From the NCBI GenBank assembly GCA_900547225.1, contig URFW01000008.1, positions 1-55,913 on the forward strand: a DNA stretch of 55,913 nucleotides, written 5' to 3'. Under the pieces are notes generated by a model. That model did not search any database. It had not been told where the DNA came from and saw only the letters and a program-made list of their open reading frames with translations. This DNA is from an uncultured Mycoplasmatota bacterium. Lineage in GTDB: Bacteria; Bacillota_I; Bacilli_A; RF39; UBA660. Below are positions 15,245 through 24,564 of the stretch, in pieces (positions within the stretch are counted from its first letter, which is position 1; each line of letters begins with the position of its first letter). The position numbers and the translations under genes were made by a program.

Positions 15245-16621
15245 CTAAAGTTTAATTCCTTCTTCTACATACTTAATTGCATCATCTACTTTTAAAGTTA
15301 TCTGCTCCATAGTATCTCTATTCCTTATTGTAACAGTTTCATTTGTAATTGTATCTTCATCAACTGTTATACAAAAAGGTGTTCCAATAACGTCTTGTCT
15401 TCTATATCTTTTTCCGATAGAGCCTGTTTCATCATAAGTTGTCATAAAGTTTTTAGCAAATGCTTTATATACCTCGCTTGCCTTTTCTTTGTGATACTTT
15501 TTAACAAGTGGTAATACCGCTACTTTGTAAGGTGCTAAGAAAGGATGAAATTTCATAACTTCCCTTGTATCTCCGTTTTCTAAAAGTTCTTTTTCATATG
15601 AATTACATAAAATCATTAATACAAGTCTTTCTACTCCAACACTAGGTTCAATAACATATGGAATGTACTTTTCATTTGTTTCAGGATCTAAATATTCCAT
15701 AGAAACACCTGATGTTTTTTGGTGCTGAGATAAATCATAATTAGTACGGCTTGCAATTCCCCATAACTCACCCCAACCAAATGGGAACTTGTATTCTATA
15801 TCCGTTGTTGCGTTACTGTAAAAACTTAACTCTTCTTTAGAGTGGTCTCTTAGTCTTAAGTTTTCTTCTTTAACGCCAAGCAAAAGTAAGAAATTCTTAC
15901 AATATTCTTTATAATATTTAAACCAATCAAGTTCAGTTCCTGGCTTACAGAAGAACTCTAATTCCATTTGTTCAAACTCTCTTACTCTAAAAATAAAGTT
16001 ACCTGGAGTTATTTCGTTTCTAAAACTTTTACCTACTTGCCCTACACCAAAAGGAAGTTTTAGGCGCATTGATCTTTGAATATTTTGATAGTCAGCAAAA
16101 ATTCCTTGAGCTGTTTCTGGCCTTAAATAAATAGTACTTTTACTATCTTCAGTTACTCCTTGGAAAGTCTTAAACATTAAGTTGAATTGTCTTATGTCAG
16201 TATAATCTAGCTTACCACACTTAGGACAAACTATGTTGTGTTCATTAATATATTTTATTAAATCTTCGTTAGACATTCCACCAGCATCTTCTATTCCGTC
16301 ATCTTCAACTAACTTATCTGCTCTATATCTTGTTTTACAATTTTTACAGTCAATTAATGGATCTGAGAACGTAGAGATGTGCCCTGATGCTTCCCATACT
16401 TTAGGATTCATTAAAATAGCGCTATCTAACCCAACGTTATTAGCATCTTCTTGGATGAATTTCTGTTTCCAAGCCTTTTTAATATTATTTTTCAACTCTG
16501 CTCCAACAGGTCCAAAGTCCCAAGTATTTGCAAGTCCTCCATATATTTCACTTCCTTGAAATATTATTCCGTATTGTTTACATAAGTTTACTAACTCTTC
16601 CATAGTAATGTTTTCTTTCAT
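15245..16621 (-). CDS. glyS: Glycyl-tRNA synthetase, single-chain class II type
   Basis: This 458-aa protein is the alpha2 (eukaryote/archaea-like, also common in Bacillota) glycyl-tRNA synthetase. Class II motifs are visible: FRNEITPGNFIFRVREFEQMELEFF around the ATP site, and VEPSVGVERLVL as motif 3. Cysteines in CKNCKTRYRADKL and CPKCGK form the zinc-like insertion, and the C-terminal anticodon-binding domain follows. It charges tRNA-Gly. The gene starts one base after the upstream unknown gene's stop. The whole operon begins with a T-box leader (18160-18306), fitting control by uncharged tRNA-Gly. Confidence 0.97.
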   Translation of the reverse strand: MKENITMEELVNLCKQYGIIFQGSEIYGGLANTWDFGPVGAELKNNIKKAWKQKFIQEDANNVGLDSAILMNPKVWEASGHISTFSDPLIDCKNCKTRYRADKLVEDDGIEDAGGMSNEDLIKYINEHNIVCPKCGKLDYTDIRQFNLMFKTFQGVTEDSKSTIYLRPETAQGIFADYQNIQRSMRLKLPFGVGQVGKSFRNEITPGNFIFRVREFEQMELEFFCKPGTELDWFKYYKEYCKNFLLLLGVKEENLRLRDHSKEELSFYSNATTDIEYKFPFGWGELWGIASRTNYDLSQHQKTSGVSMEYLDPETNEKYIPYVIEPSVGVERLVLMILCNSYEKELLENGDTREVMKFHPFLAPYKVAVLPLVKKYHKEKASEVYKAFAKNFMTTYDETGSIGKRYRRQDVIGTPFCITVDEDTITNETVTIRNRDTMEQITLKVDDAIKYVEEGIKL

Positions 16622-16622
16622 G

Positions 16623-17381
16623 TTATTTTCTCCTTTTCTTTACTTTAATATTGTTTATGGTTTTATTATGATCATGAATCTTTGTAACTACATTTTCTAA
16701 GGTTTCTTGATCCATTAATTCTATATATATCCTCTTGTCTTTACTGGTAATTATGACATCTTTTACATAGTAAATATCATCGAAATTTATAACATCATTA
16801 TAATCATAATCAAATGTTTCATCGCTATTATGCAATATTTCATGTAATATATCATATAAAAAACTAAGATCATTTTCATTTATAGGATTAGATAAATTAA
16901 ATGTAGAAATGCCATCATTTTCCTCGTAAGAAGATACTACACTTAAAATATTTATATCATATAAATTAGTTCTTGAAAGCGTATCATCTAAAAACTGATA
17001 TCTTGAATCATTATAATTTTTAATTATTAGATTCATAATTTCATGAATATAGTCCCTTAATTCTGGCGTATTTAAATATATAACAAGCTTAGGACTTTTG
17101 TCAATTAGTTTTGAATCTTTATCAAAGCTTAGTACTATACAGTTTTCGCTTTTTTCTATTTTAGTTATGTTTTTCGTAATTAGTATGGTTTTAACTAGCG
17201 CATAGCAACTAGTATATCCATTATCTATAAGTGATTCATAATATTTTATTTTTTCTTTTGAAGAAAAATTATTCGGTTCAACAAATAAGTTCTTTGTTCT
17301 AATACTAGTTTTGTTTTTTCCAATTATTCTTATTGCCTGCCACTTTCCTTTTAATATTACTTTATAATCTTTTTGTAACAT
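16623..17381 (-). CDS. Unknown protein in the glyS T-box operon
   Basis: I do not recognise this 252-aa soluble protein. It has no signal peptide or membrane helix, is rich in Asp, Asn and Ile, and ends in a basic tail (KVKKRRK). YLNTPELRDYIHEIMNLI and ILHEILHNSDETFDYD are notable; HEILH is not the HExxH zinc motif. It is encoded 9 bp after another 252-aa unknown and one base before glyS, all after one T-box. Its expression should thus respond to glycine starvation. A role in translation or tRNA metabolism is suggested only by context. Confidence 0.65.
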   Translation of the reverse strand: MLQKDYKVILKGKWQAIRIIGKNKTSIRTKNLFVEPNNFSSKEKIKYYESLIDNGYTSCYALVKTILITKNITKIEKSENCIVLSFDKDSKLIDKSPKLVIYLNTPELRDYIHEIMNLIIKNYNDSRYQFLDDTLSRTNLYDINILSVVSSYEENDGISTFNLSNPINENDLSFLYDILHEILHNSDETFDYDYNDVINFDDIYYVKDVIITSKDKRIYIELMDQETLENVVTKIHDHNKTINNIKVKKRRK

Positions 17382-17390
17382 CTATATCAC

Positions 17391-18149
17391 CTACCTAATT
17401 TTATGTTTTGATTTAGACTTAATATCCTCTAAATCATCAAACGTAACTTGGGAAGATATGGCACGCGAATGCTCAAAATTATAATCATATATAATTGCTC
17501 TTAAAGCATCTAAGTTAGATGGTAGTTTTTTAAAAACAATAGTAATTCCATCAATCATTATTGTATAAGAAGGTAGTCTAACTTGAGTAGCGTAATTTTC
17601 ACTCGTAATTAATAAGCTTTTTATGTATTCTGTTAAAATAGATTCGTAATAATTTTTATTCTTTAAGGAATTTATAAATCTTATTGTTAAAATTTTTTTA
17701 CCATCACAACAATATTCTTTAAAACTATTTTCTTTGTGCGACGGCTCTAAATATATATAATCATATTTATCTTTATATAAAGTTTTTAGTAGGTTTAGAT
17801 TATACTTTTTATTTACAGCATTAATATCATCTATTGTATTAATATTATCAGATTGTATTAATAGTTTTCTTTCACGAGATGATACTTTAAAAAACTGATC
17901 ATCATAATAGGGCTCATAATGTACTTCTGAAATCTCATTAATTAATCCATAATCTAAAAAATAAGTAAGCAGGGCATCAAGACATTCATTTTCATTCAAA
18001 CCTTTTATACGTTTTAAAAAATGTTTTTCATGGTTTGGATTTACATAGGACTTACTAAGTACATTAACAAAGTAATGAGCATCCTTATATCTTACCACTA
18101 TTTTTTCATAACTGTTAGCGTCTAAATATTTTAATCCTCTTATATTCAT
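17391..18149 (-). CDS. Unknown first gene of the glyS T-box operon
   Basis: I do not recognise this 252-aa protein. The start is taken at the ATG with AAGGAAGTGG upstream; a longer frame reaching 18221 would run into the T-box antiterminator region and is unlikely to be translated. It has no signal or membrane helix and ends with a basic tail (KSKSKHKIR), as does its neighbour. Two Cys (EYCCDG) are near the middle. It is the first gene after the glycine T-box. Function unknown; cotranscription with glyS is the only clue. Confidence 0.65.
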   Translation of the reverse strand: MNIRGLKYLDANSYEKIVVRYKDAHYFVNVLSKSYVNPNHEKHFLKRIKGLNENECLDALLTYFLDYGLINEISEVHYEPYYDDQFFKVSSRERKLLIQSDNINTIDDINAVNKKYNLNLLKTLYKDKYDYIYLEPSHKENSFKEYCCDGKKILTIRFINSLKNKNYYESILTEYIKSLLITSENYATQVRLPSYTIMIDGITIVFKKLPSNLDALRAIIYDYNFEHSRAISSQVTFDDLEDIKSKSKHKIR

Positions 18150-18159
18150 TACTACCACT

Positions 18160-18306
18160 TCCTTAAAAATTAAAAAACTCCTAGAAAAATTGTAGGGGTG
18201 AATATATATCCACGGTTCCACCCTATTTATTTCTAGAAGAAATCACTTCATTTTATACTGCTGATAGGATTCCATCCCCGTCTTTGCAACATTTAAAATA
18301 AACATC
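18160..18306 (-). promoter_or_regulatory. T-box riboswitch (glycine), glyS operon
   Basis: The conserved T-box AGGGTGGAACCGTGG is at 18210-18224 on the minus strand, followed by a terminator (arms ACCCCTA and TAGGAGT with one mismatch) and a U-run. The -10 box TATAAT is at 18313-18318, so only about 80 nt precede the T-box sequence. A short hairpin in that space shows GGA, a glycine codon, in its loop (18271-18273) between GGAT and ATCC. The T-box itself is secure; the specifier assignment is tentative. Confidence 0.9.
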
Positions 18307-18318
18307 TTTTATATTATA

Positions 18319-19059
18319 TCATAAACTTTCCAAAGTTTTTAAAAATTTTTTACTTTTTAAGTAAAGACCTGTATACCTATCATAATAATCATCTAAAAAA
18401 TCATTTATTTCTTTTTTTACAACATCTGATACATCAAGCTTAGATATCTTAGATATATCAACGTATTTTAATAATCTTATTAATTTTATTGTTTTATCAC
18501 TTACTACGTAGTCATTTTGAATATGGTCCTTGCATACAAAGCCTCCTTTATATGCAGATATACTAACAACGTTCTTATTACCGCATATAACGCATCCATT
18601 AAGTTTTGGAGACACTCCTAAAAATGATAAGTACTTAAGTTCTAATATGTTTGTTATAACAGATGGATCAAAGCCCTCTTCTATTTTAAGAATCGCACTT
18701 AAATATATATCATATATCATCTCATCATCATTTTGTTTTATAACTCCACTGGTAAGTTCAGATAAAAAGTTAAGGTAGGATACTTTTTTTATGTCCTTTT
18801 TTATATTACTAAAAGGGTTTATCACATCAGCACTAAGTAGAATTGATAATTTATCCTCCTTATAACTGATGTTAAATGATGCATAACAAAATCTTTCACT
18901 AACACTTCTTAAAGGACTTTTAAGTCTTTTAGCTCCTTTAGCTAATACTCCTATTACACCTTTATCTTTAGTAATAATATTTAGTATCTTACTTGTTTCA
19001 CCATATGGCTTTTCATCTATTATTATTCCTTCAACTTCTATTATCTCCAAGGGTATCAC
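18319..19059 (-). CDS. recO: DNA repair protein RecO
   Basis: This 246-aa protein has the RecO N-terminal OB fold (VEGIIIDEKPYGETSKILNIIT, LAKGAKRLKSPLR) and the zinc finger CVICGN...GGFVCKDH in the C-terminal helical domain. RecO works with RecF and RecR in RecA loading at gaps. It overlaps the small yqzL gene and follows era, the usual Bacillota order. The start is uncertain: GTG at 19059 with AGAAGGG close by, or TTG four codons on. Confidence 0.93.
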   Translation of the reverse strand: MIPLEIIEVEGIIIDEKPYGETSKILNIITKDKGVIGVLAKGAKRLKSPLRSVSERFCYASFNISYKEDKLSILLSADVINPFSNIKKDIKKVSYLNFLSELTSGVIKQNDDEMIYDIYLSAILKIEEGFDPSVITNILELKYLSFLGVSPKLNGCVICGNKNVVSISAYKGGFVCKDHIQNDYVVSDKTIKLIRLLKYVDISKISKLDVSDVVKKEINDFLDDYYDRYTGLYLKSKKFLKTLESL

Positions 19060-19144
19060 TTTTCCCTTCTAACATTTTATATTTTATATAATACTCTATT
19101 TTTCCTGTTTCCTTAAACAAATTCCATAAATTTTGTTTTTCCAT
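19031..19144 (-). CDS. yqzL: YqzL-family small protein
   Basis: This 37-aa ORF begins MEKQNLWNLFKETGKIEYYIKYK. The pattern LW.LF..TG.I..Y..YK matches YqzL, the small protein found between era and recO in Bacillus and relatives. It has an AAAGGTGAT ribosome site and overlaps the start of recO by 29 bp in another frame. Function in the cell is unknown. The position plus the WxxFxxTGxIxxY motif make the call firm despite the small size. Confidence 0.85.
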   Translation of the reverse strand: MEKQNLWNLFKETGKIEYYIKYKMLEGKSDTLGDNRS

Positions 19145-19187
19145 AAATATCACCTTTCATTTATATAGTGGTGATATATTTATTTTT

Positions 19188-20075
19188 TTATTCATCTATA
19201 TCATAAAAACCTAATTCTCTTAAATACTTTTCTTTATCTCTCCAATTCTTTATGGTTTTTACATAAATTTCTAAGAAGACTTTTTTACCAATCATATCTT
19301 CTATATCATGTCTTGCTTTAGAACCTATTTCTTTTAACATAGCGCCTTGCTTTCCTATTATTATGCTTTTTAAAGAATCTCTTTCAACAATAATGGTAGC
19401 ATTTATAATCGCCTTATCTTTTTTGTCTATGTACTCTTCAACCACACAAGTAACAGCGTGTGGCACTTCTTCTTCAGTTAATCTAAGTACCTTCTCACGA
19501 ATAAGTTCTGATACTCTAAATTCTATCGTGGTGTTTGTTAAATCTTCATCTGGAAAATACTTAACACTATCTGGTAAGTAGTTTTTCAAAGTTTTTATAA
19601 GCTCACCTAAATTTTTTTCTTTTAATGCTGATACAGGAACTATTTCCTTAAAATCATATAAATCTTTGTACTTTAAAATCAAGTTAAATAGTTCATCCCT
19701 CTTTATCTTATCTACTTTATTTAAAATTAAAAAGGTAGGTTTATTAGCTTCTTTTATCTTATCTAATACAAAATTATCACCCTTACCAAAACTCTTTGTT
19801 GCATCAACTAAAAATAATATTATATCAACGTCATCAATTGAATAATATGCTTCTTCGTTTAATCTTTGTCCTAGCTTGTGCTTTGGCTTATGTATGCCTG
19901 GAGTATCAACGAATACTATTTGACTATCATCGTCATTATATATGCCTTGTACTATGTTCCTTGTTGTTTGTGCTTTATTAGATGTAATCGCTATTTTATA
20001 ACCTACTAAAGCGTTGATAAGTGTTGATTTACCTACGTTTGGTCTTCCAACTAAACTTACGAATCCTGACCTCAT
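19188..20075 (-). CDS. era: GTPase Era
   Basis: This 295-aa protein has the GTPase motifs GRPNVGKS (G1, about 10-17), the switch threonine region, DTPGIH (G3), NKVD (G4) and SALK (G5), followed by a KH domain (IIVGKQGAMLKEIGSKAR). Era binds the 3' end of 16S rRNA and helps 30S assembly. The length is normal. A TGATATAAT extended -10 promoter at 20098-20106 and a good AAGGAG ribosome site precede it. yqzL and recO follow in the same direction. Confidence 0.97.
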   Translation of the reverse strand: MRSGFVSLVGRPNVGKSTLINALVGYKIAITSNKAQTTRNIVQGIYNDDDSQIVFVDTPGIHKPKHKLGQRLNEEAYYSIDDVDIILFLVDATKSFGKGDNFVLDKIKEANKPTFLILNKVDKIKRDELFNLILKYKDLYDFKEIVPVSALKEKNLGELIKTLKNYLPDSVKYFPDEDLTNTTIEFRVSELIREKVLRLTEEEVPHAVTCVVEEYIDKKDKAIINATIIVERDSLKSIIIGKQGAMLKEIGSKARHDIEDMIGKKVFLEIYVKTIKNWRDKEKYLRELGFYDIDE

Positions 20076-20097
20076 ATTAATTTCTCCTTACACGCCT

Positions 20098-20106
20098 ATT
20101 ATATCA
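20098..20106 (-). promoter_or_regulatory. Extended -10 promoter of era-yqzL-recO
   Basis: Minus strand TGATATAAT with no good -35, directly after the mltG terminator. Confidence 0.55.
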
Positions 20107-20124
20107 CAATATATGTCACGAAAA

Positions 20125-20144
20125 AAGGACTAAATCAAGTCCTT
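20125..20144 (-). terminator. Terminator of the alaS-mltG unit
   Basis: Minus strand AAGGACT, loop TGATTT, AGTCCTT, followed by a U-run. It overlaps the mltG stop codon. Confidence 0.85.
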
Positions 20145-21270
20145 ACCATTCAATCCAGTTATTTGCTTCTTTAAGTTCTTTAATTATTTTTTGATGTTCA
20201 GCATAAGTTTTAGTAAAATGTGTTTTGCCAGACTTATCTGCGACAAAGTAATAATAATCATTATCATCTGGATTTAATACCGCTTTTAAAGATGACTCCC
20301 CAAAGTTACTTATTGCGCCTACCGGAAGTTTACCATTCATACCTGGTCCTCTTGTGTTATAAGGATTATACGTGTTTAATTCAGATGATGTTAAATCACG
20401 CTCTCCAAGTTCTATTTTATTAGCATAATATGTTGTAACATCACTTCCAAGTGGCATATTAGCATTTAATCTGTTATAAAAAACGCCTGCGATCATCTTT
20501 CTATCTTTATCATATATTCCTTCTTTTTCTACCACAGAAGATAATGCTACAATCTCATTAATACTATAGCTTGACGATGAAAATTCCGCTCTATACTTAC
20601 TAAATACCTTGTTTGTTTGATTAAGCATTCTTTCAATTATTTTTTCTGCCGTAACATCATACGTAAATGAATACGTATCTGGAAATAAATATCCTTCAAG
20701 AGCATAATAAATATTATCATTTTTTATATCATCAGTTAAAAACCAATATTTATTTATTAATTCATCTATGTACGTCTCATCATTTATTTTATCATAAAAT
20801 TCTGATTCTTTAACATTTGTATTTTTAGCTATTTCCTTTGCAATAGAAGTAATTGTATTTCCTTCCTTAAATGTTATTTTAATGCCATTTTCTTTATAAT
20901 AATTACCAGTTAATATAGATACTATATCCTTAACTTTAAGACTTTTATCAAGCCTATATACTCCTGCTTTATAAGATTTTATATTCTTTACTTTAACATA
21001 TGTTTTATATGCTATGTAGCTTCTTATAATACCTTCTTTTTCTAGCTTTTTACCAGCACTATAAACAGAAGAACCGCTATCTACCGTAAAGTCTACGACT
21101 TCTGATTTTGTACTTGCACCAGATAAAAGAAAACTTAAAATAATAGCTACTATAGCAAGAAAAACTATTAAGATTGTTAAAATACTAAATGTTACTTTTA
21201 CCCATTTTTTAAGTCTTCTTTTCTTTTTCTTTGGTTTATCATCTTTTTCTAAAGTTTCTATCTTCTCCAT
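20143..21270 (-). CDS. mltG: Endolytic murein transglycosylase MltG
   Basis: This 375-aa protein has a basic cytoplasmic tail, one membrane helix (about 25-53), a LysM-like region (IVSILTGNYYKENGIKITFKEG...) and the YceG/MltG catalytic domain. The catalytic Glu is in SSVVEKEG (about 249), with downstream FYNRLNANMPLGSDVT and YNTRGPGMNGKLPVGAISNFG typical of the family. MltG cuts nascent peptidoglycan and may set strand length. It follows alaS by 12 bp and ends in a terminator. Active-site residues look intact. Confidence 0.95.
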   Translation of the reverse strand: MEKIETLEKDDKPKKKKRRLKKWVKVTFSILTILIVFLAIVAIILSFLLSGASTKSEVVDFTVDSGSSVYSAGKKLEKEGIIRSYIAYKTYVKVKNIKSYKAGVYRLDKSLKVKDIVSILTGNYYKENGIKITFKEGNTITSIAKEIAKNTNVKESEFYDKINDETYIDELINKYWFLTDDIKNDNIYYALEGYLFPDTYSFTYDVTAEKIIERMLNQTNKVFSKYRAEFSSSSYSINEIVALSSVVEKEGIYDKDRKMIAGVFYNRLNANMPLGSDVTTYYANKIELGERDLTSSELNTYNPYNTRGPGMNGKLPVGAISNFGESSLKAVLNPDDNDYYYFVADKSGKTHFTKTYAEHQKIIKELKEANNWIEW

Positions 21271-21282
21271 AAATTACCCCTT

Positions 21283-24006
21283 TTATTCTTTTACTATTTT
21301 TCCTTTAGCATATGTTAAAATCATGTCAAGTTTATCTACATTAGTTCCGCCACCTTGAGCAAAGAGTGCGCTTCCGCCACCATTTCCATCTGCTATTTTA
21401 GATATGTTTTTAATAAAGTCACCAACGTTAAATACTTCTTTTAATTCTAAAGATTCTTTTGCAACAAAGTTAAGTGAGTTATCTTTTTTATTTATAAGTA
21501 AAACGATTCCTTTATCCATTTTATTTATAAGAGAACCCGCTAATTGTTTTAAAGTATTTATATCACTATCATCAAACACTTTAATTATAACATCACCATA
21601 AATACCAGAAGTTTTCTCTTCAAGGTAAGAATCTGTTTTAGATAAAGCAAGGGAAGCTAACTTATCTTTGTATTCTTTTTCTAAATTAGCTATTTGTTTT
21701 CTAAGTGTTTTAACTTCTTCTTTATTTTCTAATATATCTTTATAGCATTTAGGTCTTTCATTAGATATATTAACATCTAAATTCAAATCTATACCATCTT
21801 CTTTAGCATCACTAACTATTTTTTTAGCTTTCTTTAAAAGCAAGATCATTTCATCATTGTATGGTTTTATAATTTTAAATAATTCTATTTCTAAGTTAGT
21901 GTCACACACAGCTTCTATTCTGTATACGTTAAGACCTTTTGATTCAATTGTTTTTATCGCAAAGCTTCTAATGTTTCCAGTGTTTGTTACGTGAGTTCCG
22001 CCGCATAACTCTTTAGATGGGCCAAATTTTACAACACGAACAGTTTTACCATATTTTTCACCAAATAATGCCATAGCACCAGTCTTTTTAGCAGCATCTG
22101 CATCCATGATTTCAGTTTCATTAGGTAAGTTTTCTCTTATTAATTCATTTACCCTTTCTTCTGTTTTTATTACATCTTCATCCGTTATTTTGCCAGTATA
22201 CTTAAAGTCAAATCTTAATGTTTTAGCATCTAAATAACTTCCTGCCTGGCTTACTTCTTCTCCTAAAACATCTTTTAACGCTCTTTGAAGTAAGTGAGTT
22301 GCAGTATGGTTCTGACAAGTTGTAAACCTGTTTTCTTTATCAACTGTTAGCGTAACATAATCACCTTTATTTATATCACCTTTTATTATCCTTACAAAAT
22401 GCATAGTCTGTCCATTTGGAGCTTTTTCACATCTTATAACGTCTGCTTTTAAATCATTACCAGTAATTACACCAATATCACCTGCTTGACCTCCCATGGT
22501 AGCATAAAAAGGTGTTTTATCAGTAATAATAATACCTTCACTATATATGTCACTTATGTTACCAGATAAATCTCCTACAAAGATTACTTTAGCTTTTTCT
22601 TCTAGACTATCATATCCAGTAAACACACTCTCTTCTTTAAAGTTTGAAACATCCCCTAGCACTTTTAAATCATCTATTTTTTTAGCATTCTGTCTTGCTA
22701 AAGCTCTTTGAGATTCCATGTATTTATCGAATTCTTCTTTAGATGCGGTTATGTTTCTTTCTTTTAATATTTCATTTGTAAGTTCAAAAGGAAAACCATA
22801 TGTATCATATAATTTAAAACATAGTGATGAATCCAACTTCCTGTTTTTTTCAGTTATGTTTTTCTTAATCATCTTTTCAAGCTCATTTAACCCTTTTGAT
22901 AATGTTTTTAAGAAGTTATCAGTTTCTTTTTTTATTTCATTTAATATAAATTCTTCAGACTTTAAAAGATTTGGATAACTTTCATTATAAATTTCTTCAA
23001 TAAAATATTTAGAAATATCAGTCATTATAGTTGGATCTAAATTAAGTTTTTTAATATGTCTTATACATCTTCTAATTAATCTTCTTAAAATATAGCCTGC
23101 GCCAACATTAGATGGTACTAGATGTTTTTCATCTCCTAAAAGCATAGTAGACGTTCTAGTATGATCTAATATGATTCTAACCGATCTATCTACATCTTTA
23201 TTAGTGTTATATGAAATACCCAATTTTTCTTCTAAAATCTTTATTCCACCAGCATAAAGGTCAGTTTTATAGATATCTCCATCTGTCGTATTTAAAAATG
23301 CAAGTATTCTTTCAAATCCCCAGCCAGTATCTACGTTTTTATGTTTTAAAGGGACGTATTTATCTTTATCTATCTTTTCATATTGCATGAACACATCATT
23401 ACCTATTTCAATAAAGTGTCCACAATCACATGAAGGATTACAATCCTTGCTGCATTTAGGTATGTCTGTTATGTAGAAATACTCACTATCAGGGCCACAA
23501 GGACCAGATTCTATTTCCCACCAGTTTTCACTTTTAGGTAAAAAATAGATGTTTTCTTTTTTGAAGCCAACCTTTTCTTTTATAATAGCAGCCTCAGTAT
23601 CCCTTGGAGCATTTTCATCTCCACAAAAGCAAGTTGTCGCAAGTCTATCACGTGGAATTTCAAGAACCTTTGTAAATAAGTCGTAGCTCCATTTACATCT
23701 TTCTTCTTTAAAATAATCACCAAGGCTCCAACTTCCCATCATTTCAAAGAATGTTGCATGATATGAGTCTCCAACAGATTCTATATCATTAGTCCTAACA
23801 CATCCTTGTACGTTACATAATCTTTTACCTAAAGGATGTTTTTCTCCTAAAAGATATGGCATTAAAGGCTGCATTCCCGCTACGTTAAATAATACTCCAG
23901 TTGTTCCATCTCCAACTAGTGATACCGCACCTATGTTTTTATGTCCACGTTCTTCGTAGAATTTTATCCATTCTTCCCTAAGTTCTTTACTATTTAGTTT
24001 TCTCAT
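21283..24006 (-). CDS. alaS: Alanyl-tRNA synthetase
   Basis: This 907-aa protein has the full AlaRS layout. The class II core starts MRKLNSKELREEWIKFYEERGH; the editing domain carries NHTATHLL (HxxxH, about 567-572) and the CGGTH motif; the C-Ala domain ends with GGGSALFAQGGG. It charges tRNA-Ala and clears Ser/Gly mischarging. The length is slightly above average (about 875). Its start abuts the stop of a kinase-like gene, and both lie behind an alanine T-box leader, so expression should rise when tRNA-Ala is uncharged. Confidence 0.98.
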   Translation of the reverse strand: MRKLNSKELREEWIKFYEERGHKNIGAVSLVGDGTTGVLFNVAGMQPLMPYLLGEKHPLGKRLCNVQGCVRTNDIESVGDSYHATFFEMMGSWSLGDYFKEERCKWSYDLFTKVLEIPRDRLATTCFCGDENAPRDTEAAIIKEKVGFKKENIYFLPKSENWWEIESGPCGPDSEYFYITDIPKCSKDCNPSCDCGHFIEIGNDVFMQYEKIDKDKYVPLKHKNVDTGWGFERILAFLNTTDGDIYKTDLYAGGIKILEEKLGISYNTNKDVDRSVRIILDHTRTSTMLLGDEKHLVPSNVGAGYILRRLIRRCIRHIKKLNLDPTIMTDISKYFIEEIYNESYPNLLKSEEFILNEIKKETDNFLKTLSKGLNELEKMIKKNITEKNRKLDSSLCFKLYDTYGFPFELTNEILKERNITASKEEFDKYMESQRALARQNAKKIDDLKVLGDVSNFKEESVFTGYDSLEEKAKVIFVGDLSGNISDIYSEGIIITDKTPFYATMGGQAGDIGVITGNDLKADVIRCEKAPNGQTMHFVRIIKGDINKGDYVTLTVDKENRFTTCQNHTATHLLQRALKDVLGEEVSQAGSYLDAKTLRFDFKYTGKITDEDVIKTEERVNELIRENLPNETEIMDADAAKKTGAMALFGEKYGKTVRVVKFGPSKELCGGTHVTNTGNIRSFAIKTIESKGLNVYRIEAVCDTNLEIELFKIIKPYNDEMILLLKKAKKIVSDAKEDGIDLNLDVNISNERPKCYKDILENKEEVKTLRKQIANLEKEYKDKLASLALSKTDSYLEEKTSGIYGDVIIKVFDDSDINTLKQLAGSLINKMDKGIVLLINKKDNSLNFVAKESLELKEVFNVGDFIKNISKIADGNGGGSALFAQGGGTNVDKLDMILTYAKGKIVKE

Positions 24007-24561
24007 TTATATCACCTCGCCAACTATTTGTTTTACCTTGTTATTTAAATCTTCTAAAGACCCATCATTTATAATGGTGTATTCATAATTAGTATAATTA
24101 TCTAATGCTGTTTCTGTTTTATGCTTTAGTTCTTCTTTATTAAGTGAGCTTTTAAAAGATGGTCTTTCTACTCTTAATCTATACACCTTATCAAATGCAT
24201 TTTTTATCATGTCAAGTTCTTCTGGCAGCCTACCATCTGATATAGTTATGACATCAAAATAGTAAGAATATACTTTTATATCTTCTATAATACGATTAAT
24301 AAACAAGTAATTATCAATTTTATTTCTTATTATATCTGTACCAAGCTCTTGAAGCAAGCTTCTAGGTTTGGAATCTTCTTCCCCATTCCATCCAGATATT
24401 TTTTTAGCATACATTTTTATGTAAGAACTAAGTTGTAAATTAACTACTTTTAAGCCTTTTAATTTAACGTAGTTATCGATAAACTCTGCTGATGTATCCT
24501 TTCCTGAGTTTGCTTTTCCAGCGATTAAAAAAATAACTGGATCCCTTTTTATAAATTCCAT
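24007..24561 (-). CDS. Deoxynucleotide monophosphate kinase-like P-loop protein
   Basis: This 184-aa protein has a P-loop GKANSGKDTSAEF near residues 15-27 and a later TISDGRLPEELDMI segment, matching the dNMP-kinase-like/adenylate-kinase superfamily (phage T4 gp1-type) and related to dephospho-CoA kinases. It likely phosphorylates a nucleoside monophosphate or similar small substrate. It is the first gene after the alanine T-box and abuts alaS. Why such a kinase is under tRNA-Ala control is unclear; a link to translation quality or nucleotide supply is inference. Confidence 0.65.
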   Translation of the reverse strand: MEFIKRDPVIFLIAGKANSGKDTSAEFIDNYVKLKGLKVVNLQLSSYIKMYAKKISGWNGEEDSKPRSLLQELGTDIIRNKIDNYLFINRIIEDIKVYSYYFDVITISDGRLPEELDMIKNAFDKVYRLRVERPSFKSSLNKEELKHKTETALDNYTNYEYTIINDGSLEDLNNKVKQIVGEVI

Positions 24562-24564
24562 ATT

